This document shows positions 33,211 to 38,782 of a stretch of DNA of 38,782 bases, piece by piece. Made by a program: the position numbers and the translations under genes. The stretch is from Anaerobacterium chartisolvens (GTDB lineage: Bacteria; Bacillota; Clostridia; Acetivibrionales; DSM-27016). The stretch is from assembly GCF_003337415.1 (NCBI RefSeq), contig NZ_QPJT01000036.1, positions 1-38,782 of the forward strand, given 5' to 3'. How positions within the stretch are numbered: the first letter of the stretch is position 1; every line of letters begins with the position of its first letter. Under the pieces are notes generated by a model. The model was not told where the DNA came from and made no database searches. It worked only from the letters and a program-made list of their open reading frames with translations.

Positions 33211-34133
33211 AACGATTTGACCTCCTTTCGCTCTTTCCGTTTTTCAATCAGGGAGAAGTAGATATCTTCTAATGACAATTTATTTGCTGATACGGAATAG
33301 ACGTTGCCGCCAGCATCCACAATGCGCTTCACAATTGGTGGAATTTCCTCCTCCGTCTGCACATTGATTTCAGCCAACTGTCCTTCAGTTTTCCTGAAAG
33401 ATATTCCTTCAGGAAAGAGGGTTGCTTTGATGTAAACGTTCAGCCCGGAGAAAAGCTTGCAACGCAAAGCATCAAGGCTGCCTACCGCTAACAGTGTCCC
33501 ATCATCGATCAACCCATATGAGGAGCAGACCTCCTGAGCATAACGCAGCTGATGCGTACATAAGAAAACTGTAGTTCCTCTGTCGCTTGCCAATTCTTTG
33601 ATCATATTGTTTACACTTTGCGCACTCTCAGGATCTAAGCCAGAGGTGGGTTCATCCAAAAATAATATTTTCGGTGTATGGATCATTGCCCTTGCTAACG
33701 AAAGGCGTTGACGCATACCGGTAGAATAGGTTGTCAGCTTTTTGTCTTTGGCAGCAGTAAGATCCAATCGCTCTAGCAACTCGAGTGCTCGCTTACGACT
33801 TTCTTCTTTTGAAATTCCAAATAACATACCATAAAACACAAGGTTTTCCTGCCCTGTCAGATTTCCATACATTTGTGCATGCTCCGTAACCACGCCGGAG
33901 ATAGCATGAACTTTCTCTGGACTGGACGAGGGATTTATACCAAAAACATGGCAGGAGCCTTCTGATGGAGATATCATGCCATTTAAAAGTTTGACTGAGG
34001 TGGTCTTACCAGCCCCATTGGGTCCCAAAAACCCGAAGACTTCACCTTGGCTCAGTTCAAAGCTTGCATTGTCTAACGCTTTTTTTTCGCCAGAGTATGT
34101 CTTAGTAAGCCTCTCAGCAATAATTGCCTTCAT
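33207..34133 (-). CDS. ABC exporter ATP-binding protein
   Basis: 308 residues: Walker A GPNGAGKTT, Q loop VVTEHAQMYGNLT, signature STGMRQRLSLARA, Walker B ILFLDEPTSGLD, and H loop in FLCTHQLR. The extra C-terminal 80 residues are typical of drug/bacteriocin and NatA-like exporters. Minus strand, AAAGGAGG upstream. It is the first gene of a two-gene operon controlled by the promoter and operator at 34185-34216. Confidence 0.92.
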   Translation of the reverse strand: MKAIIAERLTKTYSGEKKALDNASFELSQGEVFGFLGPNGAGKTTSVKLLNGMISPSEGSCHVFGINPSSSPEKVHAISGVVTEHAQMYGNLTGQENLVFYGMLFGISKEESRKRALELLERLDLTAAKDKKLTTYSTGMRQRLSLARAMIHTPKILFLDEPTSGLDPESAQSVNNMIKELASDRGTTVFLCTHQLRYAQEVCSSYGLIDDGTLLAVGSLDALRCKLFSGLNVYIKATLFPEGISFRKTEGQLAEINVQTEEEIPPIVKRIVDAGGNVYSVSANKLSLEDIYFSLIEKRKERKEVKSL

Positions 34134-34184
34134 GTATTTTCCTCCTTTTCACATCCTGCAATAATTAATCTTATTGTCGATGTG

Positions 34185-34216
34185 ATTATATTATCATAAT
34201 GATAATATAATGTCAA
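34185..34216 (-). promoter_or_regulatory. Promoter and operator of the ABC exporter operon
   Basis: On the minus strand TTGACA (34216-34211) and TAATAT (34193-34188) are 17 bp apart. A 27-bp perfect palindrome (13-bp arms, 34185-34211) covers the spacer and the -10. Its 19-bp core TATTATCA-N3-TGATAATA (34189-34207) recurs at the regulator's own promoter. Confidence 0.85.
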
Positions 34217-34265
34217 TAACAAGACTCCTCTTGCTGCATGGGCAATAAAAGGAGCTTTGAAAGAT

Positions 34266-34808
34266 TTATTTACTATAATTTTCAGGCGGTGAAATAATCA
34301 GACCCAAAGTTCGTAATTTTCTGTCCGGAGTGGGCTGATTCTTATAAAGGGGCTGAATGATTTTCGCATATTCAGCTATTGCGGATGCCAATTCTTCATC
34401 GTTTGCATAGATAGGCGCAAGAGAAAAGCCCGACTGATCTTTTGAAATATCTATATTCGGATTCTGGCAATACTCTTGAAACTGTTTGATAAAGCCAAAG
34501 ACATACTGCATAAACATCTGCATATAAGCATCACCTGCGTTTTCACCGACTAACTCCTGCCTGCTGGAGTCTAAATCAATGGCAACCGCATAGGTTTTTT
34601 CCATCGTTCCTCTTACTTGAGTTTCTTCGACTACTTTTAAAATACCGTCATTTGTCATGCGTTTCAAGTAGCGGTATAGGGTTGCCTGTGGAATATCGTT
34701 ATATATTTCTGCAAGTTGTTTGGCCGTTGCTTTTCCGGCAGAATATAGTTCTAATAACAGTTTGCATTTTATTGGATGTGTAAAGCAATCCATAACTTTT
34801 TGTTCCAT
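34266..34808 (-). CDS. Winged-helix transcriptional regulator of the ABC exporter
   Basis: 180 residues. The N-terminal 80 form an ArsR/HTH_20-type winged helix: HPIKCKLLLELYSAGKATAKQLAEIYNDIPQATLYRYLKRMTNDGIL then VEETQVRGTMEKTY. The C-terminal 100 residues are helical and probably bind ligand or dimerise. It lies directly upstream of the exporter operon on the same strand, and both promoters hold the same 19-bp dyad, so it is very likely an autoregulated repressor that opens the exporter when the substrate appears. GGAGGG precedes ATG. Confidence 0.82.
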   Translation of the reverse strand: MEQKVMDCFTHPIKCKLLLELYSAGKATAKQLAEIYNDIPQATLYRYLKRMTNDGILKVVEETQVRGTMEKTYAVAIDLDSSRQELVGENAGDAYMQMFMQYVFGFIKQFQEYCQNPNIDISKDQSGFSLAPIYANDEELASAIAEYAKIIQPLYKNQPTPDRKLRTLGLIISPPENYSK

Positions 34809-34835
34809 AACATTCCCTCCTAACAGCTTATGAAA

Positions 34836-34864
34836 ATATTATCACTTTGATAATAGAGAGTCAA
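34836..34864 (-). promoter_or_regulatory. Promoter and operator of the regulator gene
   Basis: On the minus strand TTGACT (34864-34859) and TAATAT (34841-34836) are 17 bp apart. The spacer contains TATTATCA-CTT-TGATAATA (plus-strand 34837-34855), the same half-sites and 3-bp centre as at the exporter promoter, in the same place relative to -35 and -10. Confidence 0.85.
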
Positions 34865-34881
34865 ATTATTTTAAAAAGTAA

Positions 34882-34895
34882 GGGGACACTCCTGC
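34882..34895 (+). repeat. REP-like motif copy (e)
   Basis: GGGGACACTCCTGC followed by CTTTTT. It lies just beyond the regulator promoter; with the inverted copy at 32385-32398 it brackets the exporter-regulator module. Confidence 0.6.
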
Positions 34896-34963
34896 CTTTT
34901 TAAATATATTTATGGACGATGAACCTTCGCTGCATACATATACATGTCTAACCATAAATATAG

Positions 34964-35308
34964 CTATTCCTCATATTGATTTCCGCTATTTTCTTTATTG
35001 AGAGTCCCCGATAATTCAATCATTAAGAACTTCGTCAATTCATTTACTACTGGGCGATGTTTTATCCCTTTGGGGACAATAATAAATTCTCCTCTATTAA
35101 CCCTTGTTTTCTTTCCCTCCGTTTCTAGATAAAAACCACCTTCAATAACATAGAACAATTCATCTGAATTTTCATGAACGTGAAAATCCAATGTGCGATT
35201 TTCCACTTGAACTATACTTAGAACATTTCCATTTAAAAAACCAATTTTTTTGTAAGTGTATAACTCAATAATTTTGTTGACTTCCTTTAACAGATTTACT
35301 GCTTCCAT
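34964..35308 (-). CDS. Cupin-domain protein
   Basis: 114 residues from ATG 35308, eight bases after GGAGG. The first cupin motif is HVHENSDELFYVIEGGFYLE (metal-site H, H, E), the second GEFIIVPKGIKHRP with the final His. Single-domain cupins bind a metal and a small ligand; the role here is not evident. It is divergent from a LysR gene 136 bp away, so the LysR protein probably controls it. Confidence 0.85.
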   Translation of the reverse strand: MEAVNLLKEVNKIIELYTYKKIGFLNGNVLSIVQVENRTLDFHVHENSDELFYVIEGGFYLETEGKKTRVNRGEFIIVPKGIKHRPVVNELTKFLMIELSGTLNKENSGNQYEE

Positions 35309-35444
35309 ATGATATACCTCCATATTGTTTGATTTTTTTGTAATTAAATGTTATCATTAAAAGTGCAATCTGTTAAATTGATTATTTTGATTGAAACAAT
35401 CTATATTTTATATATTTGTATTTTAATCAGGGGGATTTCCTAAT

Positions 35445-36332
35445 ATGGAGTTAAAGCGTTTACATACTTTTTTAACATTAAGTGAAATTAGAAACTTTAC
35501 AAAAACTGCCGAATATCTTAATTATGCACAATCAAATGTTACTACTCAAATACAGCAGCTGGAAAGTGAATTAGGTGTAAAACTTTTTGAACGTATGGGT
35601 AAAAGTATTACTCTTACTCCAGAAGGAGAAGAGTTAATTGTGTACGCCAAACAAATGCTTCATTTGTCAGATGATTTAAAGTATAAATTTGCTAATAAAA
35701 AAGACTATGGCCGCATTACTATTGGAGCCTCAGAATCCATATGTATTTACAGGCTTCCTGAGATTATAAAGACTTATCAAATAGAACATCCCAACGTTGA
35801 ATTATATTTGAATGTTTTGGATACAACCGACTTTATACCTTTACTCACTAATAACGAAATTGATATTTCATTTACACTTGACGTAGCCATATATAATTCT
35901 TCAATTAATACTGCTTTGCAAATTGACGAAACCATATGTGCTTTTTCAATTCCAGAACACCCGCTTGCTCAAAAAGCAGAAGTAACAATTGACGATTTTT
36001 TTAATGTTCCTCTAATCCTAACAGGGCGGGGCTGCTGTTATCGAAAAATGTTTGAAAAAGATTTGTTGAATGCTTCAATTACGCCTAAAATTGTTCTTGA
36101 GACCAGCAGTCTGCAAGTAATTAAGCAGACCGCGCTTAGTGGGCTTGGAATATGTGTTCTTCCTCAATTATCAGTGCAAAAAGAACTAGATAACAATGAA
36201 TTGGTGAAGCTTAACTATGTGACAAACTATAAGCTTGCTTCACAACTTATATATCATAAAAATAAATGGATTTCAGAAAACCTAAAAGATTTTATTGATA
36301 CTGTAAAAGCAAAAACCTCCGCGGATGATTAG
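35445..36332 (+). CDS. LysR-family transcriptional regulator
   Basis: 295 residues. The N-terminal winged helix is classical (LHTFLTLSEIRNFTKTAEYLNYAQSNVTTQIQQLESELGVKLFER...LTPEGE); residues 90-290 form the periplasmic-binding-protein-like effector domain (ITIGASESI, GLGICVLPQLSV). Divergent from the cupin gene. GGGGGA lies before ATG. Confidence 0.92.
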   Translation: MELKRLHTFLTLSEIRNFTKTAEYLNYAQSNVTTQIQQLESELGVKLFERMGKSITLTPEGEELIVYAKQMLHLSDDLKYKFANKKDYGRITIGASESICIYRLPEIIKTYQIEHPNVELYLNVLDTTDFIPLLTNNEIDISFTLDVAIYNSSINTALQIDETICAFSIPEHPLAQKAEVTIDDFFNVPLILTGRGCCYRKMFEKDLLNASITPKIVLETSSLQVIKQTALSGLGICVLPQLSVQKELDNNELVKLNYVTNYKLASQLIYHKNKWISENLKDFIDTVKAKTSADD

Positions 36333-36336
36333 GCTA

Positions 36337-36350
36337 GGGGACGCTCCTGC
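36337..36350 (+). repeat. REP-like motif copy (f)
   Basis: GGGGACGCTCCTGC followed by CTTTTTTT, four bases after the LysR stop. Same orientation as copy (e), so the two bracket the cupin-LysR pair. Confidence 0.6.
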
Positions 36351-36356
36351 CTTTTT

Positions 36357-37079
36357 TTAAAACAATCTTTTCCCATCTAGAATATTTATATCAAATTCTT
36401 TCGCTATACTGGTTTGCTTAAATGGATTTATTTTTTTCACTACACCGTCACGCTTAAAAAATGAGCCTGTACTTTTGAACCAAAATGTTACATTTGCTTT
36501 TATGCATTGTTCACGGATATTAAGCACCCAATCATAATCACATTCACGAGCGTCTCGCCCCGTTTCGCCGCCAACAGTAACATGGTCTACTCCATGAAGA
36601 TACGGTGTTAAATCTATCGCTTCTAAAAGTGGGGCGCAGGCTATAAAACGCCGCTTTATCGGATAGGATAAGAATAATGGAAGTCTATAATCTGCTAATT
36701 TTTGATTTTCGATAGTACATCCAATATTCACATTGTCATATCCTGCGCCCCAATATGATGGAAGTGATACAAGGAAACGGTCAATTCGCTTTGTCAAAAT
36801 TAAAAATTCTATATCCGTTCTTTCTTTGATGATAGACCAAACTTCTTTACGCCATTCATCCGCTTCGGGAAGAAAAAAGTCAGTTGCAAAACAGGTCGCA
36901 AGAATTTTGTTTCCTTTAATGTTATATTCGCCTTTTGCAGTTTTCCTTACAGGCCAATCAAATTTATCTGTTTTTTGTATTGTATTTTGACCGTAGCGTT
37001 TCGCATGTGGTCCGTAAAAATAACAATTTGTGCAGCCATCACTTATTTTGTAACAACCTGTCCACGGCTCCCAGTTCAT
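36357..37079 (-). CDS. DUF5131 (phage Gp37/Gp68-like) protein
   Basis: 240 residues. NWEPWTGCYKISDGCTNCYFYGPHAKRYG carries the three cysteines typical of this family, which is distantly linked to radical-SAM-type iron-sulfur proteins; later parts LTKRIDRF, VNIGCTIENQ, RRFIACAPLLE and VTVGGETGRDARECDYDW are characteristic. Start ATG 37079 because GGAGG (37090-37086) sits six bases away; an ATG at 37085 abuts the ribosome site. The biochemical role is unknown. The VOC and AraC genes and a 32-codon frame precede it on the same strand. Confidence 0.85.
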   Translation of the reverse strand: MNWEPWTGCYKISDGCTNCYFYGPHAKRYGQNTIQKTDKFDWPVRKTAKGEYNIKGNKILATCFATDFFLPEADEWRKEVWSIIKERTDIEFLILTKRIDRFLVSLPSYWGAGYDNVNIGCTIENQKLADYRLPLFLSYPIKRRFIACAPLLEAIDLTPYLHGVDHVTVGGETGRDARECDYDWVLNIREQCIKANVTFWFKSTGSFFKRDGVVKKINPFKQTSIAKEFDINILDGKRLF

Positions 37080-37105
37080 AGGCATCCTCCTTTATTTGTC
37101 TGGTT

Positions 37106-37204
37106 TTATTGGCATAAGCAAGGCTCAATACCCATTTCGTTATAATGCTCTATATGTTCAGAGTAAAATAGCGGATTTGACTTACCAAAGCCGCCATGTG
37201 TCAT
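37106..37204 (-). CDS. Possible 32-residue small protein
   Basis: The start ATG overlaps the TGA of the VOC gene (ATGA), a coupling arrangement typical of real genes. The peptide begins MTHGGFGKSNPLFYSEHI and ends GIEPCLCQ with two cysteines; its composition is protein-like. The AAAGGAGG for the DUF5131 gene follows. There is no homolog I can name; it may be the remnant C-terminus of something larger. Confidence 0.35.
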   Translation of the reverse strand: MTHGGFGKSNPLFYSEHIEHYNEMGIEPCLCQ

Positions 37205-37671
37205 TTATCAAAGCACAACGCATACTGCTTCACGACTTCAAGGGGAAACATAGTGCGCTTGGCAACTTCTTCAGCCGGCATGCCTTGACTAAAAAAGCGT
37301 TTGATAACGGTATTCATATCCTCTGCAATCTCCACAATATGCTTGTCCGGGTCATATACCCGAATGTCACGCTGCCCCCACGGGTATTCCTTTATTTCGT
37401 GTACCCATTGCAAGCCGGGTATACTTTTCATTTCGGCGTACACTTTGTCTAAATCTTCCACTTCAAAATAGACTTGAAAGTTGTGCGATTGTTCTTTAAC
37501 ACTATTGACTGATACACCAACGAGTTCAGCGTACCCTTGTTGCAGAGAAAAACCTTCAAAGGTTACATGTACGCCAATATCCATTATCGTGTTTTGGTGA
37601 AGCACTTTTTCATAAAAGTCTTTAGAAGCGGATATATCTCTAACCGCTAAAAGACAACCTTGATATTTCAT
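37201..37671 (-). CDS. VOC-superfamily (glyoxalase/bleomycin-resistance-like) protein
   Basis: 156 residues: one beta-alpha-beta-beta-beta pair beginning LLAVRDISASKDFYEKVL and a second with QVYFEVEDLDKVYAEMK ... GQRDIRVYDPDKHIVEIAE, where the last Glu is the usual metal position. The C-terminal 30 residues (FFSQGMPAEEVAKRTMFPLEVVKQY) are an added helical tail. The gene starts three bases after the AraC stop, with AAAGGAGG, so the two are an operon. Confidence 0.85.
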   Translation of the reverse strand: MKYQGCLLAVRDISASKDFYEKVLHQNTIMDIGVHVTFEGFSLQQGYAELVGVSVNSVKEQSHNFQVYFEVEDLDKVYAEMKSIPGLQWVHEIKEYPWGQRDIRVYDPDKHIVEIAEDMNTVIKRFFSQGMPAEEVAKRTMFPLEVVKQYALCFDK

Positions 37672-37674
37672 TTT

Positions 37675-38496
37675 TCATTCCTCCTTTGAGGATATTGTAT
37701 TGTATATTTCCGTTCCGTCATAGTAAAAATCCGACATACTTTTCAAATATTTTTGAGGGGTAACACCACTAATAGCCTTGAAATCTTTATCAAAATGGGC
37801 TTGGTCGAAATATCCGGCTTGCTGCGACAATGCTGCAAAAAAGCAAGGCGATTTTTGAATGTGCTTTAACACATAGTTAAAGCGAGTTAAGCGTGCATAG
37901 TTCTTAATATTCGTTCCAATTTGTGTAAGAAACAAGCGGTTTAGTTGTCGCTCGCTATAACCGGATTGCCGTGCGACTTCTTTCACTTGTACTTGCCCAT
38001 GACTATCAAAAATCACTGTGGTGGCTAATAACAAAGCGTCCGAAATAAGGGATTTTTCCATGCGTCTATATAATATTTTTTCACAAGTATTTAACAACTC
38101 TATTGTGGTTTTTGACATTATAAAAGCTTGATACAGCGAATTGAAAAGCTCGTTGTCTATGTCTGCAAGCGAAAGTCGTTTGCCAGCAAACTCCGCTTGG
38201 CTTTGGCGTGTGATTTGATACAAACCATAGGGCGAAAGTTGAATAATCAACAGGACATGGTAACTATTTGGTTCCATTCCTAACAAAACAGGTGTTAGGG
38301 ATGCTCCCCATAGTTCAGCAATTACAGTGGTTCCATCGAAGGCAAGCGACAATGTTCCGCAAGCGTCAGGCATAAGCGTATAGTGTGCCATGAACGTATC
38401 ATTTTCTGGGAATACGATGTTGTAATATACAATATATTTTCTAAGCTCCACATGTGAGGGAAACATATTGAATTGCTTGCCATTTTTTACAATCAA
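37675..38496 (-). CDS. AraC-family transcriptional regulator
   Basis: 273 residues from TTG 38496, seven bases after AGGAGG. The N-terminal half is a sensor of the DUF6597 type (FPSHVELRKYIVYYNIVFP). The last 100 residues are the double helix-turn-helix: QVKEVARQSGYSERQLNRLFLTQIGTNIKNYARLTRF and AALSQQAGYFDQAHFDKDFKAISGVTPQKYLK. It probably regulates its own VOC-containing operon. Confidence 0.88.
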   Translation of the reverse strand: MIVKNGKQFNMFPSHVELRKYIVYYNIVFPENDTFMAHYTLMPDACGTLSLAFDGTTVIAELWGASLTPVLLGMEPNSYHVLLIIQLSPYGLYQITRQSQAEFAGKRLSLADIDNELFNSLYQAFIMSKTTIELLNTCEKILYRRMEKSLISDALLLATTVIFDSHGQVQVKEVARQSGYSERQLNRLFLTQIGTNIKNYARLTRFNYVLKHIQKSPCFFAALSQQAGYFDQAHFDKDFKAISGVTPQKYLKSMSDFYYDGTEIYNTISSKEE

Positions 38497-38624
38497 ATTG
38501 CTCCCTCCTTACTTTTCGTAGTAAAAATCCAGTAATGTAATAATTTTTTATTATATCATGTATTTATTTTTTAGCCTACTGCCGTTTTTCAATATTGTCA
38601 CGAAACCACATCCTAATAAACATT

Positions 38625-38643
38625 GGGGGAAGCTCCTTTTTTT
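38625..38643 (+). repeat. Degenerate REP-like motif
   Basis: GGGGGAAGCTCC followed by a T run; an imperfect copy of the GGGGACRCTCCTGC motif found in the preceding 8 kb. Confidence 0.35.
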
Positions 38644-38704
38644 CAATATTTTTATGTGGATGGAATTTTACTATAAAGAGCTTTCTTTTTAAAGTAAGTA
38701 CTTC

Positions 38705-38752
38705 TTGACAACTTGTAGCAACAAGATTATAATTAATTTGTTGCTACAAGTT
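38705..38752 (+). promoter_or_regulatory. Consensus promoter with a 15-bp operator-like dyad
   Basis: Perfect TTGACA (38705-38710), 17 bp, and perfect TATAAT (38728-38733). AACTTGTAGCAACAA (38710-38724) and TTGTTGCTACAAGTT (38738-38752) are exact inverted copies with a 13-base centre that holds the -10. Such a strong promoter needs repression; the dyad is the obvious site. Confidence 0.85.
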
Positions 38753-38764
38753 GGAGGTGATGAT

Positions 38765-38782
38765 TTGGTAGCAAGAAAAAAG
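38765..38782 (+). CDS. Start of a gene cut by the window edge
   Basis: TTG seven bases after GGAGG, then VARKK. Only six codons are in view; the basic start and the operator in front suggest a self-repressing transcription factor, but this cannot be verified. Confidence 0.5.

Overview
The window is 38.8 kb of chromosome from a low-GC, Gram-positive, spore-former-type Clostridia. Codon use rich in ATA and AGG, strong GGAGG ribosome sites, TTG/GTG starts, a YesM/YesN-type two-component pair and lipoprotein-dependent sugar ABC transport all point to a Ruminiclostridium/Clostridium relative. That placement is inference from gene style, not from a marker gene.

Left flank (1-7.5 kb): a tRNA-Gln(CTG) with its own promoter and terminator. 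A chimeric pseudogene follows (kelch repeats joined out of frame to an NlpC/P60-like plus ricin-lectin tail). Next come a nucleotidyltransferase of the RlaP type beside the gutted remains of a second one, two small membrane proteins, ribonuclease Z, a CDP-alcohol phosphatidyltransferase and a Bcr/CflA drug-efflux pump.

Core (7.7-26.8 kb): a large and apparently coherent carbohydrate island, visibly richer in G+C than its flanks. Operon A (7845-12650) encodes a Gfo/Idh/MocA oxidoreductase, an HpcH/HpaI aldolase, an SDR, a NagA-like deacetylase and a NagB-like protein with altered active-site residues. A GntR-LacI hybrid repressor follows. Operon B (13957-17520) encodes an aldo/keto reductase, a second SDR, a DapA/NanA-family lyase and two tandem cysteine-rich proteins. 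A near-identical dyad, GTGTATAA(G/C)ACAC, lies upstream of both operons and is the best candidate operator for the repressor. A YesN-like response regulator, a lipoprotein, two permeases, a YesM-like sensor kinase, a YhcH/NanQ-family protein and a ceramidase-family protein complete the island. No sugar kinase, no PTS component and no ABC ATPase is present. The simplest reading is uptake and breakdown of an N-acylated amino sugar or nonulosonate/uronate-like sugar by a largely unphosphorylated or otherwise atypical route; the substrate cannot be named from sequence.

Right flank (26.9-38.8 kb): an AT-richer patchwork of small accessory modules. It holds a UPF0173 hydrolase, a 20-bp G-rich tandem repeat, a GyrI-like protein, a methyltransferase, secreted or membrane proteins, and a bacteriocin-like secreted protein broken by an in-frame stop beside a possible immunity protein. 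An ABC exporter with a divergently placed-style repressor follows, whose 19-bp operator sits inside the spacer of both promoters. The rest is a cupin/LysR divergent pair, a DUF5131 protein, a VOC protein, an AraC regulator and the first codons of a gene behind a strong promoter with a 15-bp dyad. Copies of a short REP-like motif (GGGGACRCTCCTGC) separate several of these modules.
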